Shown here piece by piece: positions 21,835 through 27,992 of a stretch of DNA of 30,062 bases. The notes below the pieces were generated by a model. That model was not told where the DNA came from. It worked only from the letters and a program-made list of their open reading frames with translations, and did not search any database. Each line of letters opens with the position of its first letter. Positions within the stretch are counted from its first letter, which is position 1. The DNA comes from a virus. Both the position numbers and the translations under genes were made by a program. Location of the stretch: positions 1 to 30,062 of the IMG/VR virus record IMGVR_UViG_3300035698_016351. One strand, given 5' to 3'.

Positions 21835-23595
21835 TTAGACGTTGCTCTTGTGCAGCCCGCGCCAGTCGCCCACAGGGGCGCAGTCGTAGGTGTCGCTATA
21901 GCGGAAGGTCAACATACGAACCTTGAACCTCAGCGTGTCGTTCGTGAACATCGCGCCCGCCGTCTCGCTGTCAGCGGTGAACAGCTCAGGAACGGCCCGC
22001 CCGCGCAGGAAGATGAGCCAGATCGCGGGGAACATGGCCGGGTCCGCAACGGCGGCCCAGTCGTTCACGTCCGTGAAGGTCGGGATTGGGATGTACTCAA
22101 ACGTGCCCTGGTGGATGTTCACCTCGTTGTCGCCAGTCCCGGGGCGGAACTCGGAGTTACGCACCTGCAGGACAGCGGTCTCGATGTCCACAGGCCCCAG
22201 AACATACTTGGGCGTGGCGAGCAACCGCTGGCCCGCGCCAAGCACCTGGTCAGTCTGCTTCATCATCGCAGACCGGACGGCAGTAAAAGCGTCATGAGTG
22301 AACGCGGTCGTCAACAGGTTGGTATGGCCGCCCGCGCTCGTGAGCGCCGTGGCGTTGAAAAGCGCGCCGGTGTCAGTCAGTACAGGCCCGGCCCCGGTGT
22401 TGAGCGTGAACACGCCGCTTACCAGGTTGCTGATGGTGTTGTACCAGCTCGTAGCGAGCCGGTCGGGAATAGTGCGGACTTTGTTGAGTTTGTCCCGCAA
22501 CAGCGTCTCAAGGGTGACACCAACAAAGTTACCCTTCTTCACGAATGTCGCGGTCTCTTCCTCGTCCGTCCAGTCCAGTTCGTCATAGGCTTGGCCTTCC
22601 TCAACGACTTCCAACGTGTTCATGCCGTAGACGCGCACCAAGGTGGCGTCATCAATCGTGTCCACTTCCTCTTGGGTCACAAGAGGCGTCCACCACTGAT
22701 GGCGCTTGCTGTAGTCAGCGGCCAAGAGCAGGTTGAGCGTATTTTTTACAATGGACGTCATGGACGACGTGCTCACGGCCTCATAAGCGCGGTTATCCTG
22801 GAAGGGGTCCCCGCCCAGCAAGTCATAGACCCACGTGCTCATCCGGTGCGTGTTGGTCCTGGGGCGGCCCGACTTGACCCAGGAACGGAAAGCGGGCGTT
22901 TGCAGGCGCTTTTTGGTGTAGTGGTCGTCAACCGCTTCCAGGGTGCGGAAACGGTGATCCCCGGCCACGAGGCGCAAAAAGTCAACCTCGGCCTGTTCGA
23001 CACCGGTCAGCCCAACGCTGATGCGGGTGCGCCCGCCATTGCCCCCGGCCCCGGTAACGCGGCCAGTGGGGTCTGTTTTCGCAACGGCTTCTCTGACTCG
23101 TTTTATCATGGTGTCTACCTCTGACTGGCGATAATCGGCGCGCCCCTGGAACTGAGTACGCACGATGTTAGCGAATGGGCCAGAGAGACGGGACGCGGTG
23201 AGCGCGGATTCCAGCCGACGCTCGGCCTTTTCCAGAGCCAGTTTGCCCTCGATGGCCCGCAGGCGTTGATCCATCTCCAAGCCCTCGCCCATACCCATCG
23301 GCATGAGTTCTTCCTCGTCCTCTAATGGCACCGGCTCTTCCTCGGCCAGAATCTCGGCGGTCACTTCCTCGACCGCATCCAGGATAACAGCAGCGGCCTG
23401 GGCGGCGGCGTCCTCAACGGGCGCTGCGTCAACGTCCATCTCTGCGACTGGTTCTTCTTCCTCATCGAGCGTCGGATCCGCCTGCTCGACCATTTCTTCT
23501 TCCTCGTCAATCTCCGGCTCCATCTCCTGATACTCAGTCATCGCTTCCTGAATAGCGGCTTGGATAGCCTCTTTTAGTTCGGTTGGCAGTGTCAT
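21835..23595 (-). CDS. Major capsid protein with acidic N-terminal scaffold-like region
   Basis: A 586-residue protein, much longer than a bare HK97-fold subunit (about 300-400). Residues 20-105 are extremely acidic (EIDEEEEMVEQADPTLDEEE), then a coiled coil (RLRAIEGKLALEKAERRLES, about 130-150). The HK97-fold part appears to run from about 240 to the end, with VTLETLLRDKLNKVRTIPDR and MLTFRYSDTYDCAPVGDWRG resembling Mu gpT-type and actinophage capsid subunits. No separate scaffold gene is seen nearby, so the N-terminal region probably acts as a built-in scaffold removed by the protease encoded just upstream. A perfect GGAGGT precedes the ATG. Confidence 0.88.
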   Translation of the reverse strand: MTLPTELKEAIQAAIQEAMTEYQEMEPEIDEEEEMVEQADPTLDEEEEPVAEMDVDAAPVEDAAAQAAAVILDAVEEVTAEILAEEEPVPLEDEEELMPMGMGEGLEMDQRLRAIEGKLALEKAERRLESALTASRLSGPFANIVRTQFQGRADYRQSEVDTMIKRVREAVAKTDPTGRVTGAGGNGGRTRISVGLTGVEQAEVDFLRLVAGDHRFRTLEAVDDHYTKKRLQTPAFRSWVKSGRPRTNTHRMSTWVYDLLGGDPFQDNRAYEAVSTSSMTSIVKNTLNLLLAADYSKRHQWWTPLVTQEEVDTIDDATLVRVYGMNTLEVVEEGQAYDELDWTDEEETATFVKKGNFVGVTLETLLRDKLNKVRTIPDRLATSWYNTISNLVSGVFTLNTGAGPVLTDTGALFNATALTSAGGHTNLLTTAFTHDAFTAVRSAMMKQTDQVLGAGQRLLATPKYVLGPVDIETAVLQVRNSEFRPGTGDNEVNIHQGTFEYIPIPTFTDVNDWAAVADPAMFPAIWLIFLRGRAVPELFTADSETAGAMFTNDTLRFKVRMLTFRYSDTYDCAPVGDWRGLHKSNV

Positions 23596-23610
23596 TGTGT
23601 ACCTCCGTAT

Positions 23611-25062
23611 CTATGGTTTCAATAGCTTGCTCTCAAGGGCTTCCAGAGCAATCCCCGCTCGGTCCAGCGTTTCGCGCAATTCCTTCACGCGCCGCTGTAC
23701 CCCTGGGGTACAAAGGCCCTGCCCTGCCCGTCCATTCAATGTTTCCACCATCGCCTCGCGGGTAGTGGTCGCAATGAAGGTTATAAGCTCTGGCGTTAGT
23801 TCATAATTTCCCTCTTGTTGATGCTGCATACTGGCAAGGATGCGATTAAAACCCCCGCCGGCGGCAGGCTCTGGTACAAGGTCCACTGAGAAGATTTTTT
23901 TGAATCCCTCAATGGCCGGTATCTGCTTTCCCTCAAGCCGAATGCTGGTCTCTTGAGGAAATGTGTCAATGCTCAGACCAACAGTATTGAGAACCTTTTG
24001 TTTGAACGCCCTGAGAAGTTTTCCGGCCAAGTCATCGTCTACCACCTTGAAAATGCCCTGCAGGCGGCGACGGGCGGGGTCCCATCGGGGGGAGACAATA
24101 TTCCCCATCCATTCCTTTTTGGCCGACCTCATGCCCTGCTTCTCTTCGAACTCGGCGTCGGTCAAATGGTTGTCATAAACTTTGACTCCCTGCCAATCAG
24201 GGGCCGATTCGCGCAAGGCGGCGCAGGCATAAAGCCGTCCGTTCTGTGACCTCACGTACTCTTTGCCATCAACTGCCACCAGGTCAGCGGGCGTCCTGGG
24301 GCCAATAATGGTGACATCCCAGGCGTGCCCCGTGAATTCCTCTCCCTCAGTGATGGGCCAGAGGTTCGTTACCCAACTCTCCCGCAGGCGCGCATCGGCT
24401 TGTTTCTTGTCTGGCATATCGGTTTCTCCCTGGTGCTTGAAGGCGTTGACTTGCTGCTCTCGGTCCTCGGCGGCGGCGCGCGAGGTAAAAGGCCCGCCCA
24501 GTTTCTTGTCCCCGTCCTTGCTATAGAGATACCACCCGTCAGTCTGGTGACGGATGACCTCTTGAACATTCAAGGGGAAATCGTGGCGCTTCCCGGCCAC
24601 CATCAAGGCAAGCGTGTCAAAGGTGACGGGGAAGTCCAGGCTATCGGTGGGCAATGGGGGCGGGGCCTCGTTAGGTTCGGAGTAGGCAAGGGTAATGTGG
24701 GGCGTGTACCCGTGGTCGGTCTTGGGTTCGTAGCCGTGGCCCCCTATATAGTCTACAAGGTCCTGACGCCACTGGGGCAAAGTCGGCGCGTCAAAGTTTG
24801 CGTACAAGGGCGTTCGTCCATCCTCGCCGGGGGAGAACTGACCACCCCCATTGACCACCCCAGAAACCGGCGCGTGACTGCCAGCCCACTCTTGAACGAT
24901 GGCTGGTAACTTGTCCAAATTCTCTACCTCATCCACGTCACCAAAATAGACGAGGGTAACGTGATGTGAGTCGTCCAGGGTCTCGTCGCCAGGCAACGCC
25001 AGACGCTGGGTTTCCTTGTCACCCAAGAAAAAGGCTATCATTACTCCCGTGTTTTGCGCCAT
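23611..25062 (-). CDS. 2H-phosphoesterase (LigT-like) fused to capsid maturation protease
   Basis: A 483-residue fusion. Residues about 5-165 carry two HxT motifs (HVT 34-36 in DSHHVTLVYFGD, and HIT 122-124 in PHITLAYSE), the catalytic signature of the 2H phosphoesterase / 2'-5' RNA ligase family. Residues 186-212 form a short GWYLYSKDGDKKLGGPFTSR linker unit. Residues about 225-410 look like a phage prohead protease: VYDNHLT (His299), VGLSIDT (Ser364) and FSVDLVPEPAAGGGF, which resembles the end of herpesvirus-type prohead proteases. A helical end follows. The ATG at 25062 has GGAG 5 nt upstream. The terminator T-run ends 13 nt before it. The protease would trim the capsid N-terminus. Confidence 0.78.
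   Translation of the reverse strand: MAQNTGVMIAFFLGDKETQRLALPGDETLDDSHHVTLVYFGDVDEVENLDKLPAIVQEWAGSHAPVSGVVNGGGQFSPGEDGRTPLYANFDAPTLPQWRQDLVDYIGGHGYEPKTDHGYTPHITLAYSEPNEAPPPLPTDSLDFPVTFDTLALMVAGKRHDFPLNVQEVIRHQTDGWYLYSKDGDKKLGGPFTSRAAAEDREQQVNAFKHQGETDMPDKKQADARLRESWVTNLWPITEGEEFTGHAWDVTIIGPRTPADLVAVDGKEYVRSQNGRLYACAALRESAPDWQGVKVYDNHLTDAEFEEKQGMRSAKKEWMGNIVSPRWDPARRRLQGIFKVVDDDLAGKLLRAFKQKVLNTVGLSIDTFPQETSIRLEGKQIPAIEGFKKIFSVDLVPEPAAGGGFNRILASMQHQQEGNYELTPELITFIATTTREAMVETLNGRAGQGLCTPGVQRRVKELRETLDRAGIALEALESKLLKP
23697..23711. repeat. Palindrome inside protease coding sequence
   Basis: A perfect copy about 90 nt before the stop, read in frame as CTPGVQ between the Ser-protease part and the C-terminal helix. 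Confidence 0.95.
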
Positions 25063-25075
25063 AGTCACTCCAAAC

Positions 25076-25103
25076 AAAAAAGCCCGCCTTGTCTCAGGCG
25101 GGC
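25076..25103 (-). terminator. Intrinsic terminator in capsid-operon leader
   Basis: On the minus strand GCCCGCCT-GAGACA-AGGCGGGC is an 8-bp GC-rich hairpin followed at once by TTTTTT. The T-run ends 13 nt before the protease ATG and abuts its ribosome site. A second upstream copy of the 5' arm (25124-25134) can pair with the same 3' arm over 11 bp, giving an alternative stem that also ends at the T-run. Confidence 0.88.
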
Positions 25104-25165
25104 CGCAGAGCGGACCTGGAGAAACAAGGCGGGCGGGCTGTTAAGCGGACCCTATTCAGTTAGGT

Positions 25166-25180
25166 GTACCCCTGGGGTAC
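25166..25180. repeat. Palindrome in the leader RNA
   Basis: A perfect copy lying between the three-way junction and the terminator, 103 nt before the protease ATG. It is the only copy far from both a stop and a ribosome site. Confidence 0.95.
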
Positions 25181-25268
25181 ATTGCGGTTGCCGGGGGCTG
25201 GTCGTGAACCAACGTTCACAACTCTTGCCCTGTAATCAGCCACGTGATTCGCGCCCCCGACACCTTAA

Positions 25269-25297
25269 AGTATACACATTTTAGGGAACATTGTCAA
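25269..25297 (-). promoter_or_regulatory. Sigma-70 type promoter, near consensus
   Basis: TTGACA (25292-25297) and TATACT (25269-25274) are separated by exactly 17 nt on the minus strand. The -35 box overlaps the last codons of the 78-residue gene. Transcription should start near 25262 and drive the leader RNA and the capsid genes. It is the only strong promoter I noticed; my promoter scan was not exhaustive. Confidence 0.85.
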
Positions 25298-25517
25298 CCA
25301 TTGTGCGCAAGGCTTTGATTGGCACAACCTTTCCCCTGACCATCCCACTGCGCGAAAACTTGAAGATTCGGCAGATATAATTATCCAGTCGCACTAACAA
25401 CCTGTGTTTGGGCTCCCAATACTCCCGGTCCGTTGCTTCAATGATGGCAGTAGCATACTGGGGGAACTCGTCCAGGGTCGTGGTGACGGTTGTCTCTGGC
25501 CGTTGATCATTACTCAT
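25281..25517 (-). CDS. Small unknown protein
   Basis: A 78-residue protein (TTLDEFPQYATAIIEATDRE, then YWEPKHRLLVRLDNYICRIF, ending VVPIKALRTMVDNVP). AAAGGGG lies 9 nt before the ATG. It looks like one compact alpha/beta unit. The end of the gene holds the -35 box of the capsid promoter, so selection on its last codons is double. No family recognised. Confidence 0.6.
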   Translation of the reverse strand: MSNDQRPETTVTTTLDEFPQYATAIIEATDREYWEPKHRLLVRLDNYICRIFKFSRSGMVRGKVVPIKALRTMVDNVP

Positions 25518-25578
25518 CAGTAATACCCCTTTATCTCCCCAGGAAGCCCCCAGGGCGATTGTTAGCGCCGAAATTCGG

Positions 25579-25965
25579 TCAATCCCCGCGCTCGTTTTCT
25601 CTGGGGCGCTCTATAGCAGAAAGCAGTTGAAAGCTATTAACGCTCACAATGCTACCAATGACAAACCGTTTCCCAGAACGCGCAAGCAAATCAATGCCCA
25701 GATGCAAATGGCGCGCATCCCCCACCATCTCACATTCTACCATCACATCGCCACCTTGCAAAAAAGTGCGCTTGGTTCTACCTACGATTTCACGCATGTC
25801 TTGTTGATCCGGTATCCGCAAGGGTACGCCCATGCTCTTGAGAACATAGCGAGAGCCAGCGTTGACCATCTCCATAAAGCGGTCAACGTTCTCAAGTGTT
25901 GTCTGCCACGGTCCCAGAAAGCACTTCTCACCTTTGGAACCGACCTTGAACATTTGAGTTTCCAT
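25579..25965 (-). CDS. Small unknown protein
   Basis: A 128-residue protein: METQMFKVGSKGEKCFLGPW, NVDRFMEMVNAGSRYVLKSM, then GVPLRIPDQQDMREIVGRTK and a C-terminal beta-rich part with RFVIGSIVSVNSFQLLSA. AAGGAT is 7 nt upstream of the ATG and a palindrome just beyond. It sits between the Ntn hydrolase and the 78-residue gene in the accessory block. Function not recognised. Confidence 0.6.
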   Translation of the reverse strand: METQMFKVGSKGEKCFLGPWQTTLENVDRFMEMVNAGSRYVLKSMGVPLRIPDQQDMREIVGRTKRTFLQGGDVMVECEMVGDARHLHLGIDLLARSGKRFVIGSIVSVNSFQLLSAIERPRENERGD

Positions 25966-25981
25966 TAAAAGCTATCCTTGT

Positions 25982-25996
25982 GTACCCCAGGGGTAC
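25982..25996. repeat. Junction palindrome, T-centred on minus strand
   Basis: A perfect copy, 48 nt after the Ntn hydrolase stop and 16 nt before the ATG at 25965. Confidence 0.95.
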
Positions 25997-26044
25997 AAAT
26001 CGGTCTGGCCCAGTTCATCTGTGGAGCACATTTCTATGATGTGG

Positions 26045-26740
26045 CTATAGTCCGGCATCGTGCTCACTCAACTGCTCCCTTGTATCATACCATACACCAG
26101 TGCGCTCGTAGAGGTCTTTTTGGCACAGCCTGGGATCACAACCCCTGAACTTTGTGCCACAGTTTTCGTGATGACAAGACCGCCAGTTGTCTGGGGCGTC
26201 CGCGCCGCTGCTTATAATGTGGAACGGCGGGCCGACCCCCAATGAATAATATGCTGAAATCTCTAGCGCCCGCCTGATTCGTTCTCTAGGAGACATTCCC
26301 GCCAGTGCCGTCAATGCCCCTAACGCAACCATATCGCCGTTACCAAGCGCCGCGAAATCATTAACCTCTATCGTTATTCCATAATCATCGTTGACCCGAT
26401 AGATTTCGCCTTTATATCCAATCAGGCAAAAACCACCCGTCTCCTGATTGTTTTCAACCTGGGCGAAACCGTTTTCCTTAAAGCATTTCCGAATAGCATC
26501 AACCACGGTCCCGATTACATACGCTACGTCGGGAGTATCGTCCTGCTTGGGGACAACTAGCTTGTACTGCAACAATTGGCCCTCTCTGGGCGAACCGGTG
26601 ACACCGAACAGAAAGGGACCTCTCTTGAATATCTTGGGGGTTTTTATTGACAACGTGCGAACGTCCCACCCCGAACATGCTTGGGAGTCCCCGCCCATGT
26701 AGACCGTCCCATTTTCAACCAACCCGATAATGCAGGTCAT
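26045..26740 (-). CDS. Proteasome/HslV-like Ntn hydrolase
   Basis: A 231-residue protein. After removal of Met1 the chain begins Thr-Cys-Ile-Ile-Gly, with Thr as N-terminal nucleophile. Counting from that Thr, Asp17 falls in GGDSQA, matching GDGQA of HslV, and a Lys lies in KTPKIF at about 35 (Lys33 in the family). VTGSPREGQLLQY and FAALGNGDMVALGALTALAG match the family core. It likely cleaves peptide bonds in an oligomer, perhaps without a dedicated unfoldase. Residues about 187-210 hold a Cys/His cluster (SCHHENCGTKFRGCDPRLC) not expected in the family, perhaps a zinc site. AAGGGA precedes the ATG. Confidence 0.78.
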   Translation of the reverse strand: MTCIIGLVENGTVYMGGDSQACSGWDVRTLSIKTPKIFKRGPFLFGVTGSPREGQLLQYKLVVPKQDDTPDVAYVIGTVVDAIRKCFKENGFAQVENNQETGGFCLIGYKGEIYRVNDDYGITIEVNDFAALGNGDMVALGALTALAGMSPRERIRRALEISAYYSLGVGPPFHIISSGADAPDNWRSCHHENCGTKFRGCDPRLCQKDLYERTGVWYDTREQLSEHDAGL

Positions 26741-26753
26741 GAATTGTCCCTTT

Positions 26754-26769
26754 GTACCCCCTGGGGTAC
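26754..26769. repeat. Junction palindrome with one inserted base
   Basis: GTACCCCCTGGGGTAC on the plus strand, 16 bp instead of 15 (an extra C). It lies 1 nt after the stop at 26771 and 13 nt before the Ntn hydrolase ATG. Confidence 0.9.
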
Positions 26770-26770
26770 A

Positions 26771-27031
26771 CTATGCTAATGGCGCTATAGAATGCTCTTC
26801 ACTCACCGTCACAACCCTGGCCCGCTGAATATCTTCTCTCTGCGCCAAGCCAGAAGACTGACGCTCCGCATCAGGAAGAAGTAGAAAATCAATCCTTCTT
26901 CCCTTGTGGTCAGTCAAGTCGCGCCAGCCTGGAAGCGAGTGTTTACCTCGATCCCTGCTAATAAGCTCCCCCGGCTTCCTCAAGAACTGAACATAGTAAA
27001 ACTCTCGGCGGTTCACTATGTTTCCTTTCAT
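26771..27031 (-). CDS. Small basic unknown protein
   Basis: An 86-residue protein, MKGNIVNRREFYYVQFLRKP at the start, with GWRDLTDHKGRRIDFLLLPD and a charged end. The ATG at 27031 overlaps the previous stop by ATGA and has AAGGA 8 nt upstream. The DNA around its start (AACGATGAAAGGA) matches that of copy E, although the SPxFKR residues are absent, so it may have been recombined at the start of a head cassette. Function unknown. Confidence 0.6.
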   Translation of the reverse strand: MKGNIVNRREFYYVQFLRKPGELISRDRGKHSLPGWRDLTDHKGRRIDFLLLPDAERQSSGLAQREDIQRARVVTVSEEHSIAPLA

Positions 27032-27306
27032 CGTTGAGATTCCTTTTGTACCCCTGGGGTACACTCCATTAACTGGTTTCCGCGCAAGTTTAACAAACCC
27101 AGAATAACTGCCTTGTTGTACGTATCCTTTCTGCGCTCGATTACTCCTAACAACCTTCTTCCATGTTTCACATAAAGAATCTCTATATCGCAGTTGTGTC
27201 TCTCGTTCAACTCTTGTAAACCGTCTGCGAGTATTCGCTTAAATGCAATTTCGGTGGCCTTGAATTCGTGATCAAGCATGTCTTGGTCTGGCTGTATCCA
27301 GTCCAT
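27028..27306 (-). CDS. Small unknown protein ending in a palindrome-encoded tail
   Basis: A 92-residue protein: MDWIQPDQDMLDHEFKATEI, ILADGLQELNERHNCDIEIL, then RRLLGVIERRKDTYNKAVIL. The last 11 residues (CTPGVQKESQR) are encoded by a palindrome and the next gene's ribosome site, which suggests the original C-terminus was replaced when the junction element arrived. AAGGAT is about 11 nt before the ATG. It overlaps the 86-residue gene by ATGA. Not recognised. Confidence 0.6.
   Translation of the reverse strand: MDWIQPDQDMLDHEFKATEIAFKRILADGLQELNERHNCDIEILYVKHGRRLLGVIERRKDTYNKAVILGLLNLRGNQLMECTPGVQKESQR
27048..27062. repeat. Palindrome in the 3' end of a coding sequence
   Basis: A perfect copy inside the last codons of the 92-residue gene, 16 nt before the ATG at 27031. 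Unlike other junctions the upstream stop comes after it. Confidence 0.95.
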
Positions 27307-27325
27307 CGAGCATTCCTATCCTTTT

Positions 27326-27340
27326 GTACCCCAGGGGTAC
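27326..27340. repeat. Junction palindrome, T-centred on minus strand
   Basis: A perfect copy, 2 nt after the ABA-sandwich gene stop and 19 nt before the ATG at 27306. Confidence 0.95.
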
Positions 27341-27342
27341 AG

Positions 27343-27831
27343 CTACGCTCTGATAATAAACCCGTGCTCGTGCTGGATTTGCATCACTTTTAGTGCGGCA
27401 CGGCAAATCGCAAGCGGGGCCGTTGTTGCCTGCACTATGGTTTCATCGAAGCAATATCTTTTTCCAGAAGCCGTTACGCCCTTGAATCGTCCAGCCATCC
27501 ACTGTCTGCCACCGGGTAACGCCGGGGTGGGCGATACCAACAGGTTGCACTTTTCTACCACTTGCCATGCATCCCCCATGCTAAAAGAGTAAAATGGAGT
27601 ATCGTTCCGCCATTCCTCTGCTGTCATTGGTTGATCATCGCCAATAACAAGACGGTAGTATGGACTTTCCAACATCATGGCGGCTTTCCTTGGAGCAAAC
27701 AATGTCCACACCCATCTTTTTAAAGAACAACCGGGAAGACTTTGCGTGCAAAGGTAAGCCACTTTCACCCAACCCATTACCTTTTCAGCGATCAGCGCAT
27801 CAAGTTCACGCCCAGCCAACAGTTTATCCAT
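27343..27831 (-). CDS. Phage ABA-sandwich domain protein
   Basis: A 162-residue protein whose start, MDKLLAGRELDALIAEKVMG, is the familiar opening of the phage ABA-sandwich family. The expected middle (SFSMGDAWQVVEKCNLL) and end (TAPLAICRAALKVM) are present. Family members are common in phage and prophage accessory regions and their role is not established. Here it is somewhat longer because of an insertion (about 22-75) with SLPGCSLKRWVWTLFAPRKA. It ends in EHGFIIRA, nearly the same as the end of the small ORF just upstream. GAGGG precedes the ATG, which overlaps that ORF as TAATG. Confidence 0.7.
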   Translation of the reverse strand: MDKLLAGRELDALIAEKVMGWVKVAYLCTQSLPGCSLKRWVWTLFAPRKAAMMLESPYYRLVIGDDQPMTAEEWRNDTPFYSFSMGDAWQVVEKCNLLVSPTPALPGGRQWMAGRFKGVTASGKRYCFDETIVQATTAPLAICRAALKVMQIQHEHGFIIRA

Positions 27832-27962
27832 TACGCCCTCACAATAAACCCGTGCTCACACGAGTATACCACACTCTCTGACACGCGCGCTTCTGGCGGT
27901 AGCCGTGTGCCGCGCCGGTTGACCTCGGCGGCTATGCGCCCATCGAGGGATGAGCCTATCAC
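27831..27962 (-). CDS. Very small ORF with the same C-terminus as its neighbour
   Basis: From a GTG at 27962 the frame gives 43 residues (VIGSSLDGRIAAEVNRRGTR...CEHGFIVRA) and stops as TAATG over the ABA-sandwich start. The ribosome site before the GTG is poor. The frame continues upstream without a break to the stop of the minor head gene, in the same phase, so it may instead be a read-through extension of that gene. The end EHGFIVRA and its DNA match the end of the ABA-sandwich gene. Confidence 0.45.
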   Translation of the reverse strand: MIGSSLDGRIAAEVNRRGTRLPPEARVSESVVYSCEHGFIVRA

Positions 27963-27992
27963 CCCAACACGGGGGTGAACACTGCCAAGTCG

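Larger units (their letters stand above)
25076..25262 (-). ncRNA. Structured leader RNA or small RNA with three-way junction
   Basis: The predicted transcript starts near 25262. Three helices can be drawn by hand. P1 is GUCGGGGGC (25261-25253) with GCCCCCGGC (25198-25190), 9 bp. P2 is AAUCA-6 nt-UGAUU (25249-25234), 5 bp. P3 is a 9-bp stem with a GUUG loop (25222-25201). Together they form a closed three-way junction right at the 5' end, followed by a palindrome and then the terminator. This promoter, structure and terminator order fits either a riboswitch-like attenuator for the capsid genes or a stand-alone RNA of about 187 nt. I do not recognise a known riboswitch class. A tRNA was tested and rejected. 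Confidence 0.6.

Noticed and set aside
21826-23124. Plus-strand open frame of 432 codons
   Set aside because: It mirrors the major capsid gene. Absence of stops follows from the GC-rich codon use of the real gene on the other strand.
25076-25134. Classic terminator/antiterminator switch
   Set aside because: Both alternative stems use the same 3' arm next to the T-run, so both would terminate. An antiterminator fold that frees the T-run was not found.
25190-25261. tRNA or tRNA-like gene
   Set aside because: A 7-bp acceptor-like stem and a T-arm-like GTTGG-TTCACGA-CCAGC can be drawn, but U8, A58, a proper D-arm and a 7-nt anticodon loop with U33 are missing. The three-way junction explains the bases better.
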